A DNA stretch of 64,000 nucleotides from JAWVFM01 sp963843315 (GTDB lineage Bacteria; Actinomycetota; Thermoleophilia; Solirubrobacterales; 70-9). This document shows positions 8,988 to 17,663 of the stretch, piece by piece (the stretch's first letter is position 1; each line of letters starts with the position of its first letter). Location of the stretch: positions 124,001 through 188,000 of the forward strand of contig CAWJJU010000004.1 in assembly GCA_963843315.1 (NCBI GenBank), in the 5' to 3' direction. The position numbers were made by a program, and so were the translations under genes. Below the pieces are notes generated by a model that worked only from the letters and a program-made list of their open reading frames with translations, was not told the origin of the DNA and did not search any database.

Positions 8988-11900
8988 GTGAGCCAGACCT
9001 GTGCACGCTGCGGAGTGCAGGCGAGCGAGGGCGACCGGTTCTGCTCGGCCTGCGGAGCCCCGCTTGCGCTTCCCGAGGGAGCCGAGCGCAAGCTCGCGAC
9101 GATGCTGTTCGCCGACATCGTCGGCTCCACCGGGATCGCGGCCGGCGCCGATCCCGAGCAGCTCCGCAGCCGCCTGGCGCCCTTCTTCGAGAGCACGCGG
9201 CGGATCATCGGCGAGCACGGAGGCACCGTCGAGAAGTTCATCGGCGACGCCGTGATGGCGGTGTTCGGCGTCCCTCGCGCGCACGGCGACGACGCCGATC
9301 GCGCGATCGCCGCGGGGCTGGCGCTGGCGGCCCGTCTGGGCGAGGACGGCCTCGAGATCCGCGTGGGAGTCGAGACGGGCGAGGTGCTCGCGATCGACTC
9401 GGGAGGCGACCTGGCCGTCACCGGCGACGCCGTGAACGCCGCCGCGCGACTACAGACCGCCGCCGACGCGGGCGAGGTGCTGGTGGGCGCGAGAGCAGCA
9501 CGGGCCTCGCGCCGGGCCGAGCTCGAGGGGCCGCGCCAGGTCGAGGCGAAGGGCTTCCCCGAGCCGCTGCCCGCGTGGCGCGCGACCAGGATGCTCGACG
9601 AGGCAGCGCGCACGGAGACGCCCTTCCTCGGCCGCGACGACGACCTCGAGCTGCTGCGGCTGGTCTACCGCCGGGCGCTTCGGGAACGGGTTCCGGAGCT
9701 GATCACGATCGCCGGCGAGGCGGGCATCGGCAAGTCGCGCCTCGCGAGCGAGCTCTTCGAGACCCTGCGGGAGACCGAGCCGAAGCCCACCATCCTCGTC
9801 GGCCGCAACCCGCCCTACGGCCGCGGCATCGCGCTCTGGGCCCTCGGCGAGATCCTTCGTTCGGCTGCGGGCGCCGGCCCCGACGACTCCGTCGACGCCG
9901 TTCGCGACGCGCTGGCTCGCCGCCTGGCGGAGCTCGGCGCCGAGGACGCCGAATCGGTGGCGAACAGCCTCGCCGCGGCCATGGGCGGCTCGGCGGACGA
10001 CGACGCGGCCGGCCGGCTGAAGTCCGGCTGGCGGCGCCTCGTCGCCCTCCTCGCGCTGGAGGGCCCGGTGGTGATCGGCATCGACGACGCCCACTGGGCC
10101 GACGACGACCTGCTCGACCTCATCGAGGAGGCGGCCTTCAGGCTCGAGGACGCCCCGGTGCTGCTGTTGTGCACCAGCCGGCCGGAGCTGCTCGATCGCA
10201 GGCCGACCTTCGGCCGCTCGGCCCGCAACGTCACCCAGATCGAGCTGCGCCCGCTCGGCAACGAGGCGATCACGGAGCTCGCGGAAACGCTGCTCGACGA
10301 CGCACAATCACGAGAGCTCGTGGAGGGCGTCGCGCGCGCGTCGGGCGGTAACCCCTTCTTCGCGGAGGAGGTCGCCTGTCGCATCGCCGACGGCGGCGGC
10401 GGCGGCAACGGGTCGCGACCCGGCGGGACGATGCCGGAGACTGTCCAGGCGGCGATCTCCGCTCGCCTCGACCTCCTGCCGGCCGACGAGAAGCGCGCCG
10501 TGCAGTACGCGGCCGTGCTCGGCCACGCGTTCCTCGCCGAGTCGCTGAGCGAGCTGCTGCAGGAGCCCGCCTCCGATCTGCTCTCCCAGCTGGTGCGCCG
10601 GACGCTTCTGACGGAGCGAGTCGCGGAGGGCGGAGGGCGCTTCGCGTTCCGTCATCAGCTGATCCGCGACGTCGCCTACTCGTCGCTGCCGCGCAGCCAG
10701 CGTGCCGCGCTGCACGAGCGCGCGGCCGACGGCATTGCGGGACGAGCCGGAGCCCGCTATCCCGAGCTCGCCGAGCTGGTCGCCTACCACCGGGTCGAGG
10801 CGTCCACGCTCGCCCCCAGCCCCGAGCGCGCGAAGGCCGCCTGGCAGGCGAGCGTCGATGCCGCCGAGGTCGCCTCGCGGCGTGGTGCCTCCAAGCGCGC
10901 CCAGGAGCTCTTCGAGCAGGCGGTCGAGCTGGCCCCCGGGGCGCCCGAGCGCATTGCCGGCCTGCGGTCCGCCGGGCTCCTCGCGATACGGCGGTTTCGC
11001 GGCGACGAGGCGCTGCGTCTCGCGCTCGAGGAGGCGCGCCTGGCGGAGGAGTCGGGCGAGCCGGCCGCGGCGGCCGCGGCCTTCGGGCAGGCGGTCGAGA
11101 TCGCCGCTCGCATGGGCGGGATCACCGGCGACGTGCCCATCGAGGAGCTCCGGCGGATGCACTCGCGCGCCTCGGAGCTCGTCGATCCGGGCGACCAGCT
11201 CACCCGCGCCCAGCTGCGGCTCGACGAGGCCTGGATCGCCTGGCGGGCGGGCGAACCGACCGGGATGACGGAGCCGGCCCGCGAGGCGCTCGAGATGGCA
11301 CGGGAGCACGGCAGCACCACGATGCTCTCGAGCGCCATGGACGCCGTCACGGCGGGCTACTGGGCGACGTGGAGGTATCGCGACGCGGTCGACATGGCGC
11401 TGGAGCGCTGGGACCTGCTGGTGGCGGCCGGGGAGAGCTCCGCGGCCATGGACGTCGAGCTCAGCGACGCGCGTCACATGGTCGTCGAGTCGATGCTTCA
11501 GACCGGGCAGTTCCGCGAGGCCGCCAAGCACGCGGCCAGCGCTCGCGACGCGGACCTCTCGCGCGGCGTCGTCTACTCGGGCTGGGCGCGCGGCCTGACT
11601 CCCGCCTGGTATCTGGGCGACTGGGACGCTGCGCTGGAGATGGGAAACAAGGTGCGGGAGGCGTGGACGGCGGAGAACCGTCCCCCGGTCACGGTCCTTG
11701 CCTCTTCGCTGGCCTGCGCGGCGGCGATCTACGAGATCCGCGGCGTCACGAGCAAGGCCCGGGACTGGTGGGACTTCACCGAGGGCCTCCTGCCCAGGAA
11801 CGAGGGGCAGAACTGGGTCCACGGGGTGCGAATGCTTCACGCCCAGGCGCTGCTGCACCACGGCCGCAGCGACGAGGCGTACGAGCTGGTGGAGCCCGTG

Positions 11901-12227
11901 CCGGAGCTGTGGACCTGGTGGGCCGGCCATTACCTGGCCGTGCGCGCCGAGGTTTGCTGCGTCGTGCGGGCGCCCGGATTCGAGGAGGCGCTCGCCGGCG
12001 CGGCCGATGTGACGATCCAGTCCCCCTACCTGCAGGGGGTGGTCGAGCGCGCCCGGGGCATCGCCAACGACGACGAGGACTCGCTCCGGCGAGCGCTGGC
12101 CTTCTTCGAGGGCTGCGGGGCGCGGCTCGACATCGCGAGGACGCTGTGGCTGCTGGGCGGCGACGATCGCAATCGCGCCCGCGAGATCTACGCGGAGCTC
12201 AAGTCGCCACTGCCGCCCGAGGCCTGA
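8988..12227 (+). CDS. Zinc-ribbon / class III nucleotide cyclase / AAA ATPase / TPR protein
   Basis: The 1079-residue multidomain signalling protein starts with a zinc ribbon (CARCG, then CSACG). A class III adenylate/guanylate cyclase domain follows, keeping both metal aspartates (FADIVGSTG and GDAVMAVFG). A STAND-like AAA ATPase comes next, with Walker A GEAGIGKSR near residue 243 and Walker B VVIGIDDAHW near 360. The long helical C-terminus is probably TPR-like. Proteins of this build are thought to sense an unknown input through the TPR/ATPase part. The gene is convergent with a cyclic-nucleotide-binding protein. A larger relative lies at 49009. Confidence 0.9.
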   Translation: MSQTCARCGVQASEGDRFCSACGAPLALPEGAERKLATMLFADIVGSTGIAAGADPEQLRSRLAPFFESTRRIIGEHGGTVEKFIGDAVMAVFGVPRAHGDDADRAIAAGLALAARLGEDGLEIRVGVETGEVLAIDSGGDLAVTGDAVNAAARLQTAADAGEVLVGARAARASRRAELEGPRQVEAKGFPEPLPAWRATRMLDEAARTETPFLGRDDDLELLRLVYRRALRERVPELITIAGEAGIGKSRLASELFETLRETEPKPTILVGRNPPYGRGIALWALGEILRSAAGAGPDDSVDAVRDALARRLAELGAEDAESVANSLAAAMGGSADDDAAGRLKSGWRRLVALLALEGPVVIGIDDAHWADDDLLDLIEEAAFRLEDAPVLLLCTSRPELLDRRPTFGRSARNVTQIELRPLGNEAITELAETLLDDAQSRELVEGVARASGGNPFFAEEVACRIADGGGGGNGSRPGGTMPETVQAAISARLDLLPADEKRAVQYAAVLGHAFLAESLSELLQEPASDLLSQLVRRTLLTERVAEGGGRFAFRHQLIRDVAYSSLPRSQRAALHERAADGIAGRAGARYPELAELVAYHRVEASTLAPSPERAKAAWQASVDAAEVASRRGASKRAQELFEQAVELAPGAPERIAGLRSAGLLAIRRFRGDEALRLALEEARLAEESGEPAAAAAAFGQAVEIAARMGGITGDVPIEELRRMHSRASELVDPGDQLTRAQLRLDEAWIAWRAGEPTGMTEPAREALEMAREHGSTTMLSSAMDAVTAGYWATWRYRDAVDMALERWDLLVAAGESSAAMDVELSDARHMVVESMLQTGQFREAAKHAASARDADLSRGVVYSGWARGLTPAWYLGDWDAALEMGNKVREAWTAENRPPVTVLASSLACAAAIYEIRGVTSKARDWWDFTEGLLPRNEGQNWVHGVRMLHAQALLHHGRSDEAYELVEPVPELWTWWAGHYLAVRAEVCCVVRAPGFEEALAGAADVTIQSPYLQGVVERARGIANDDEDSLRRALAFFEGCGARLDIARTLWLLGGDDRNRAREIYAELKSPLPPEA

Positions 12228-12233
12228 GAGCGC

Positions 12234-12650
12234 TCAGGCGTCGCCGCGCGACTCGGCTTCGCGCAGGCGCTGCGCGAGGGTCTGCATGACCGCCCACGCG
12301 GCGTCGGGGTGCTCGTCCACGAAGGCCTTGAACTCCCAGGCGGCGATGCCCAGGCAGGTCATGTCGGTCGCCGCGATGACGGTCGCGGAGCGGGGTCCGT
12401 CGTCGATGAGGGCGATCTCGCCGAAGTAGTCGCCGGGGCCGAGCGAGCGGACGTGCTTGCCGCCGATGCTCACGTCGGCGTTGCCCGACTCGATGAGCCA
12501 GAACCCGGCGCCGCCGCGGCCCTCCTCGATCGCCGTCTCGCCCTCGGCGAAGGTCCGGCTGCTCATCCGGCCGGCGAGCTTGTCGAGCTCCTTCCGCCCC
12601 ATTCCCGAGAGGATCGGGACCTGGCCGAGCCTTTCAGCGCTGCCACTCAT
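12234..12650 (-). CDS. Stand-alone cyclic nucleotide-binding domain protein
   Basis: The 138-residue protein is a single cNMP-binding (CAP-type) domain with no DNA-binding part. The phosphate-binding cassette GEIALIDDGPRSAT is complete, with E78, R87 and S88 in the expected places for cAMP or cGMP binding. It ends only seven bases from the cyclase gene, tail to tail. An effector or buffer for a nucleotide made by that cyclase is a reasonable inference. Confidence 0.9.
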   Translation of the reverse strand: MSGSAERLGQVPILSGMGRKELDKLAGRMSSRTFAEGETAIEEGRGGAGFWLIESGNADVSIGGKHVRSLGPGDYFGEIALIDDGPRSATVIAATDMTCLGIAAWEFKAFVDEHPDAAWAVMQTLAQRLREAESRGDA

Positions 12651-12657
12651 CGGCCCG

Positions 12658-12663
12658 ATCCTA
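12658..12663 (-). promoter_or_regulatory. -10-like TAGGAT, cNMP-binding protein
   Basis: TAGGAT ends seven bases before ATG at 12650. Confidence 0.45.
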
Positions 12664-12680
12664 ATCGGTTCCGGCCGTGC

Positions 12681-12938
12681 TCAGGCCGCGACGTCCTGCC
12701 GGGGCAGGAGGGCCGGCTGCATCGGCGGCACGAGCCCGTTGGGCCCGTCGGGGCGAAACGTCGAGCAGGGCTGGTCGAGGTCGAGCGCGCAGAGCATCCG
12801 CCTGTGGAAGAAGCACTCCTTGCAGCTTGGCTCTCCGCGGCGTGTCGCGGCCGACTCGCGGCGAGTCATGCCGATGGCGTCGGCGATCTCCGCCGGCGGG
12901 CGGGGGACTTCCCTGAGGTGTGTGGTCGAGGTCGTCAT
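12681..12938 (-). CDS. Small four-cysteine protein (C-x2-C-x7-C-x7-C)
   Basis: The likely protein is 85 residues from ATG at 12938 (MTTSTTHLREVPRPP). Its core CKECFFHRRMLC continues with ALDLDQPC to give four regularly spaced cysteines. That pattern could bind zinc or an Fe-S cluster. I know similar short proteins only as uncharacterised ORFs in related soil actinobacteria. The ORF remains open to 13079, but the region beyond 12938 has no family-like sequence. The pattern differs from WhiB in spacing and lacks its Gly-Trp turn. Confidence 0.6.
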   Translation of the reverse strand: MTTSTTHLREVPRPPAEIADAIGMTRRESAATRRGEPSCKECFFHRRMLCALDLDQPCSTFRPDGPNGLVPPMQPALLPRQDVAA

Positions 12939-13060
12939 CGAGCGCTCGCCGAGCATGCCACCAAGGCGTCCCGCCCGTTGGGCCGATTCGCGCAAATCCC
13001 CGTGATTGTGTGAACGACCGGTTACCGGGAATCGCGGCTCTTGCGGGAATCCGGCGTCGG

Positions 13061-13066
13061 TAGAAT
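13061..13066 (+). promoter_or_regulatory. -10-like TAGAAT, fatty acid hydroxylase gene
   Basis: TAGAAT ends six bases before ATG at 13073, with no Shine-Dalgarno between. Confidence 0.5.
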
Positions 13067-13072
13067 TGGCGC

Positions 13073-13699
13073 ATGGCACCTGAACGGACCCAGCGGCTCA
13101 GCGCTTCACCCCCGCTCTTCGAGAACCGCTTCCTCGACTTCTTCTCGCGGATCCATCCCGCGGCGCCCGCAATCGTCTTCGGGCCCGTGGTGGTCGCGGG
13201 CGTGTGGCTCGGCGCCGACGACGGCTACAGCGCCGCCAAGCTCGTCCTGCTGGTCGCATTGGGCCTCTTCATCTGGACCCTCACGGAGTACTGGCTTCAC
13301 CGCTTGGTCTTCCACTGGGAGCCCGATCACCCGATCGGGGCGAGGCTCCACTTCATCATCCACGGGGTCCATCACGACCATCCCAACGACCGCCTGCGCC
13401 TGGTGATGCCTCCGGGAGCCAGCATCCCACTCGCGGCGATCTTCCTGGGGCTCTTCGTGCTGATCTTCGGGACCGCCGGCGCGTTCCCCCTCTTCTCGGG
13501 CTTCATCCTTGGTTACCTGGTGTACGACTACACCCATTACCACGTGCACCATCACACGCCCAAGACGCAGTTCGGCAAGCGGCTGCGCGAGCAGCACATG
13601 CGCCACCATTTCCAGGATCACCGCTTCGGATACGGAGTCTCCAGCCCGCTCTGGGACTGGGTTTTCGGCACGATTCCCCGGCGCCGTCGCCCCGAATAA
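13073..13699 (+). CDS. Fatty acid hydroxylase / sterol desaturase superfamily membrane protein
   Basis: This 208-residue integral membrane diiron enzyme carries the four histidine boxes of the superfamily: HRLVFH, HGVHHDHP, HYHVHHH and HMRHHFQDH. About four hydrophobic segments surround them. The size and the HGVHHDHP box are closest to fatty acid 2-hydroxylases (Scs7/FA2H type), which act on the acyl chains of complex lipids. The substrate here is inferred only. The start is fixed by the spacing of the leaderless-type -10. Confidence 0.9.
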   Translation: MAPERTQRLSASPPLFENRFLDFFSRIHPAAPAIVFGPVVVAGVWLGADDGYSAAKLVLLVALGLFIWTLTEYWLHRLVFHWEPDHPIGARLHFIIHGVHHDHPNDRLRLVMPPGASIPLAAIFLGLFVLIFGTAGAFPLFSGFILGYLVYDYTHYHVHHHTPKTQFGKRLREQHMRHHFQDHRFGYGVSSPLWDWVFGTIPRRRRPE

Positions 13700-13784
13700 C
13701 CGTCCACACACCAGTAAGGTGGCTCTCGTAGGGTGACTCTTACTGTTACCTTTGTTCACACATATTCGAACGGAGGTAATTCTG

Positions 13785-14165
13785 GTGGCAAACCTCGGAA
13801 GCGCCGTCGACCAGGCGGCCGGCATTCTCAAGGAACGGATCGAGGAGCTCGAGTCCGAGCTCTCGAAGCTTCAACGCGCGCTGGCGAACCTGACCGACGG
13901 GCGCCATGGCAGGCGGGGGCCCGGGCGCCCGCGCGGCAGCAGCCCGAGCGCCGGCTCCGGCGCGCCGAAGCGGCGTCGCCGCCGGCGGCGTGGCGGCACG
14001 CGCGCCGAGCAGGCGGTGAAGCTCATTCGTGAGAACCCCGGCATCTCCGCCTCGGAGATCGCCAAGCAGATGAACATCAAGCCGAACTACATGTACCGGG
14101 TTCTCGGCGACCTGCAGAAGGAAGGGCTGGTCAAGAAGTCCGGGCGCAGCTACTCGGCTACGTAG
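13785..14165 (+). CDS. Coiled-coil / AT-hook-like / winged-helix DNA-binding protein
   Basis: GTG at 13785 gives a 126-residue protein with a short coiled coil (about 10-40, IEELESELSKLQRALANL). An AT-hook-like basic linker follows (RRGPGRPRGS, then a run of Arg/Lys), and a C-terminal winged helix (SASEIAKQMNIKPNYMYRVLGDLQKEGLV). This start is chosen over 13752 because GGAGG lies eight bases upstream. The composition resembles nucleoid-associated or histone-H1-like bacterial proteins. The upstream region is unusually AT-rich for this window. A highly structured element follows the stop. Confidence 0.8.
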   Translation: MANLGSAVDQAAGILKERIEELESELSKLQRALANLTDGRHGRRGPGRPRGSSPSAGSGAPKRRRRRRRGGTRAEQAVKLIRENPGISASEIAKQMNIKPNYMYRVLGDLQKEGLVKKSGRSYSAT

Positions 14166-14179
14166 GGCGTACAGCTCCG

Positions 14180-14336
14180 GCGGCGCGGTTCACGAAAGCG
14201 CCGCGGGGATCAATGAGGGAAGCGAAACGGTTCCGCGGAACCGTTTCGCTCAGGCTTTGCTGCCTTTACCACGCATACGGTGGAAAAGGCTGCAAAGCCT
14301 CCGGGGAAGCGCCAACCATTCGCCTCCCTCATTGAT
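14180..14336. other. Structured element with four nested or adjacent hairpins
   Basis: The gap between the wHTH gene and mdh holds stacked symmetry. There is a 7-bp stem at 14180-14186/14198-14204. A 12-bp perfect outer stem (14209-14220/14325-14336) encloses a 28-bp perfect palindrome (14222-14249) and a long hairpin (14252-14272/14280-14300, two mismatches, 7-base loop). The fold is a three-way junction. It could be a bidirectional terminator for the convergent genes, a non-coding RNA or a miniature mobile element. No ORF fits it. Confidence 0.75.
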
Positions 14337-14362
14337 TTCTGCGCCCTGGACCGGGCTAAGGC

Positions 14363-15349
14363 TCAGACCAGCCCCAGGTCCGCAACCGCCTGGCGCTCCT
14401 CGTTCAGCTCGGCGATCGTCGCGTCGATGCGCTCGCGCGAGAAGTCGGTGATCTCCAGGCCCTCGACGACCTTGTACTCGCCGCCCGAGCAGGTGCACGG
14501 ATGGCCCGCGATCACGCCCGCGGCGATGTCGTAGGCGCCGTGCGCCGGGATCCCCATGGAGACCCAGTCCCCGTCGGGAGTGCCGAGCACCCAGTCGTGG
14601 ACGTGGTCGATCGCCGCGTTCGCGGCCGAGGCGGCGCTGGAGGCGCCGCGGGCGTCGATGATCGCCGCGCCGCGCTTGGCGACCGTGGGGATGAACTCGT
14701 CGGCGATCCAGCCCTCGTCGCCCACCGCGTCCCAGGCCGACTCGCCCCTGACCTTGGCGTTGACGAGGTCTGGGTACTGCGTGGTGGAGTGGTTGCCCCA
14801 GATCGTCATGTTGGTGACGTCGGAGACCGTCGCGCCCGTCCGCTTGGCGAGCTGGGCGATGGCGCGATTGTGGTCGAGGCGGACCATCGCGGTGAAGCGC
14901 TCGTTGGGGACGTCGGGGGCGTTGGACATCGCGATCAGCGCGTTGGTGTTGGCGGGGTTGCCGACCACGAGCACGCGGATGTCATCGGCGGCGCCGGCGT
15001 TGATCGCCTCTCCCTGCGGCTTGAAGATGCCGCCGTTCGCCTCGAGGAGGTCCGAGCGCTCCATGCCGGGCCCGCGGGGGCGGGCGCCGACCAGCAGGCC
15101 GATGTTGGCGCCGTCGAAGGCCGACTTGGGGTCGTCGTGGATGTCGATGCCCGCGAGCAGCGGGAAGGCGCAGTCGTCGAGCTCCATCGCGGTTCCCTCG
15201 GCGGCCTTGACGGCGTCGGGGATCTCGAGCAGGTTGAGGTGCACCGGGGTGTCGTGGCCGAGCATCGCGCCGCTCGCGATCCGGAAGAGGATCGCGTAGC
15301 CGATCTGACCGGCGGCGCCGGTGACCGTGACCTTTACTGGGTTGTTCAT
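14363..15349 (-). CDS. mdh: Malate dehydrogenase
   Basis: The 328-residue cytosolic TCA-cycle enzyme interconverts malate and oxaloacetate with NAD. The Rossmann motif VTGAAGQIGYAILFRIA is at residues 9-25. The substrate loop GARPRGPGMERSDLL carries the paired Arg residues, and MVRLDHNRA and TIWGNHSTTQ contain the catalytic Asp and His. This is the long, cytosolic-type MDH. It starts four bases after the icd stop, so two adjacent TCA steps share a transcript. Confidence 0.97.
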   Translation of the reverse strand: MNNPVKVTVTGAAGQIGYAILFRIASGAMLGHDTPVHLNLLEIPDAVKAAEGTAMELDDCAFPLLAGIDIHDDPKSAFDGANIGLLVGARPRGPGMERSDLLEANGGIFKPQGEAINAGAADDIRVLVVGNPANTNALIAMSNAPDVPNERFTAMVRLDHNRAIAQLAKRTGATVSDVTNMTIWGNHSTTQYPDLVNAKVRGESAWDAVGDEGWIADEFIPTVAKRGAAIIDARGASSAASAANAAIDHVHDWVLGTPDGDWVSMGIPAHGAYDIAAGVIAGHPCTCSGGEYKVVEGLEITDFSRERIDATIAELNEERQAVADLGLV

Positions 15350-15353
15350 AGGC

Positions 15354-16568
15354 TCAGTTCATCTCCTTCTGAAGGTTCTCGTCGACGGATGCTAGGAACT
15401 CCTCCGTCGTCTGAAAGTCCTGGTCTTCGCCGACCAGCAGGGCGAGGTCCTTGGTCATCTTCCCGCTCTCGACCGTCGTCACGCATACGCGCTCGAGCGT
15501 CTCGGCGAACTCGCTGACCTCCGGCGTGTCGTCCATCCGCCCGCGCGCGGCCAGGCCGCGCGTCCAGGCGAAGATCGACGCGATCGGGTTGGTCGAGGTG
15601 GGCTTGCCCTGCTGGTGCTGGCGGAAGTGGCGGGTGACGGTGCCGTGCGCGGCCTCGGCCTCGACGGTCTTGCCGTCGGGCGTCATCAGCACGCTGGTCA
15701 TCAGGCCCAGCGAGCCGAAGCCCTGCGCAACCGTGTCCGACTGCACGTCGCCGTCGTAGTTCTTGCAGGCCCACACGTAGCCGCCCTCCCACTTCAGCGC
15801 CGCGGCCACCATGTCGTCGATCAGCCGGTGCTCGTAGGTGAGCCCCTTGGCCTCGAAGTCGTCCTTGAACTCCGCCTCGTAGATCTCGGCGAACAGGTCC
15901 TTGAAGCGCCCGTCGTAGCGCTTCAGGATCGTGTTCTTGGTGGAGAGGTAGACCGGGAAGCCGCGATCGAGGCCGTAGCGCATGGAGGCGCGCGCGAAGT
16001 CGCGGATGGAGTCGTCGAGGTTGTACATCGCCATCGCGACGCCGCCGCCGGGGAAGTCGTAGACGTCGAGCTCGATCGGCTCGGAGCCGTCCTTCGGCGT
16101 GTAGGTGAGGGTCAGTGAGCCCTCACCCGGCACGACCATGTCGGTGGCGCGGTACTGGTCGCCGAAGGCGTGGCGGCCGATGACGATGGGCTTGGTCCAG
16201 CCGGGAACGAGCCGCGGGACGTTGGAGATGACGATCGGCTCGCGGAAGATGACCCCGCCGAGGATGTTGCGGATGGTCCCGTTGGGCGAGCGGTACATCT
16301 CCTTCAGGCCGAACTCCTCGACCCGCGCCTCGTCGGGCGTGATCGTCGCGCACTTCACCCCCACGCCGTGCTTCTTGATGGCGTTGGCGGCGTCGACGGT
16401 GATCTGATCCTCAGTCTCGTCGCGCTTTTCGATCCCGAGGTCGTAGTAGAGGAGCTCGACGTCGACGTAGGGGAGGATCAGCTTCTCCTTGATGAACGCC
16501 CAGATGATCCGGGTCATCTCGTCGCCGTCGAGCTCGACGATGGGGTTCTTGACTTCGATCTTCGCCAT
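15354..16568 (-). CDS. icd: NADP-dependent isocitrate dehydrogenase, eukaryote-like type
   Basis: The 404-residue enzyme oxidatively decarboxylates isocitrate to 2-oxoglutarate. The N-terminus (ELDGDEMTRIIWAFIKEKLI), the substrate loop YRSPNGTIRNILGG, and AAHGTVTRHFR place it in the homodimeric, eukaryote-like IDH subgroup rather than the E. coli type. Length is normal. A GAGAAAGG stretch stands about 12 bases before ATG. It is the first gene of the icd-mdh operon. Confidence 0.96.
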   Translation of the reverse strand: MAKIEVKNPIVELDGDEMTRIIWAFIKEKLILPYVDVELLYYDLGIEKRDETEDQITVDAANAIKKHGVGVKCATITPDEARVEEFGLKEMYRSPNGTIRNILGGVIFREPIVISNVPRLVPGWTKPIVIGRHAFGDQYRATDMVVPGEGSLTLTYTPKDGSEPIELDVYDFPGGGVAMAMYNLDDSIRDFARASMRYGLDRGFPVYLSTKNTILKRYDGRFKDLFAEIYEAEFKDDFEAKGLTYEHRLIDDMVAAALKWEGGYVWACKNYDGDVQSDTVAQGFGSLGLMTSVLMTPDGKTVEAEAAHGTVTRHFRQHQQGKPTSTNPIASIFAWTRGLAARGRMDDTPEVSEFAETLERVCVTTVESGKMTKDLALLVGEDQDFQTTEEFLASVDENLQKEMN

Positions 16569-16672
16569 GTCTGGGCTGCCTTTCTCCGCTGAGCGCGGAA
16601 GCTAATCATCTGGGGCTGGCCGAGCCGTGCTCCACTGCCAACCGCGTCGCGACGAAACGGCTGGATGGGGTG

Positions 16673-17557
16673 CTAGTGGTGCTTCTCGAGGGTGAACCGC
16701 TTGGCGACCGTCTTGGCGGTCCCGCCCTGCGGCCGGTAGGAAACGCTGAGCTTGACCGACAGCCGGCCGGAGCGCCTCAGCTTCTGCAGGCCCTTGCCCA
16801 CGGCCTTGATGGAGATCTTGACCCTGCCGGGCCCGGTCACTGACTTCGCGACGACGGCCCCGGAGATACGCGCCCTGATGTGCTTTCCCTTGGCGGTCAG
16901 CTTTCCGGGACCCGGAACCGTCGCCTTCAACATCGCGGTTCCCCTGCGGGTATTCCGCCGGACGCTGCCGAGCCGGATGGCGTGGCTCGGCGCGAGCAGC
17001 GCGGCGATGTTCAGGCGTTCGTCGGGCTGGGTGTGGATGAAATCGGCGCTTTCCCCGTCGGCGAGATCGCCGTAGTAATAGGGGTACGCGTCGCCGAGCA
17101 CCGGGAAGTCGCAGTAGGTCTGCCCCGCCCCGTTTGGCTGGTTCAGCCCGAGGACGTCGCCCGCCTTGACGCCAATTGCCACCGGGAAGCTGTCGAGTTG
17201 GCCCGCGTCCAGGTTCTCAGCGTCGTGGGCCACCGCCTTGTAGAAGCCGGGTCCGATAGGCCGGAAAACCTTGAGGGTCATCTGCTGATTGGCGTTGGGA
17301 CCCGCGTTGGTGCTCCAGGACGTAATCGTGCCGTCGCCGGGGACGACGTAACTCTTCCCCGACGTCACCGCCGGCTCAACGCGATCGATGTCGGGCGCGC
17401 AGAACCCCGTACTCGGCGCCGAGGCCAGCTGGCCGAGCTGCACCGACGCCTGGCCGGTTGCCGGCAGAGCAACCAGGGTCATCGTGATGGCGCCAACGGC
17501 ACCGACCGTCACTGTTCGAAGGTGAAGCCGGATCCCGTTCGTTTGCGCATGCCACAT
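16673..17557 (-). CDS. Secreted protein of unknown function
   Basis: From ATG at 17557 the protein has 294 residues. A signal peptide with hydrophobic core VGAVGAITMTLVALPATGQA is followed by a Gly/Asn-rich beta-type region with two cysteines. The basic C-terminal part (about 205-294) resembles an Ig-like or bacterial cell-surface beta domain (GPGKLTAKGKHIRARI, GRVKISIKAVGKGLQKL). Such Lys-rich tails recur on secreted Thermoleophilia proteins. The longer ORF from 17632 would run into the TetR operator, so the shorter start is chosen; AGGGA lies about eight bases upstream. Confidence 0.72.
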   Translation of the reverse strand: MWHAQTNGIRLHLRTVTVGAVGAITMTLVALPATGQASVQLGQLASAPSTGFCAPDIDRVEPAVTSGKSYVVPGDGTITSWSTNAGPNANQQMTLKVFRPIGPGFYKAVAHDAENLDAGQLDSFPVAIGVKAGDVLGLNQPNGAGQTYCDFPVLGDAYPYYYGDLADGESADFIHTQPDERLNIAALLAPSHAIRLGSVRRNTRRGTAMLKATVPGPGKLTAKGKHIRARISGAVVAKSVTGPGRVKISIKAVGKGLQKLRRSGRLSVKLSVSYRPQGGTAKTVAKRFTLEKHH

Positions 17558-17623
17558 CACGCGAATCCCTAACCAACTCGAGTCTACCCTCTGGAACTTC
17601 ACCGGCGGCGAAGTTGCGGGCCG

Positions 17624-17663
17624 GCCATACAAGAACTGAATTGTGATTCACTTCTTGTGTGGC
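17624..17663. promoter_or_regulatory. 40-bp palindromic operator overlapping a TetR start
   Basis: Arms of 18 bp (17624-17641 and 17646-17663) match at 16 of 18 positions around a 4-base centre. They read GCCATACAAGAACTGAAT on the left. The right arm covers the GTG start of the TetR gene at 17659. The site lies between that gene and the divergent secreted-protein gene, so one repressor dimer pair could control both, including itself. Confidence 0.75.
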
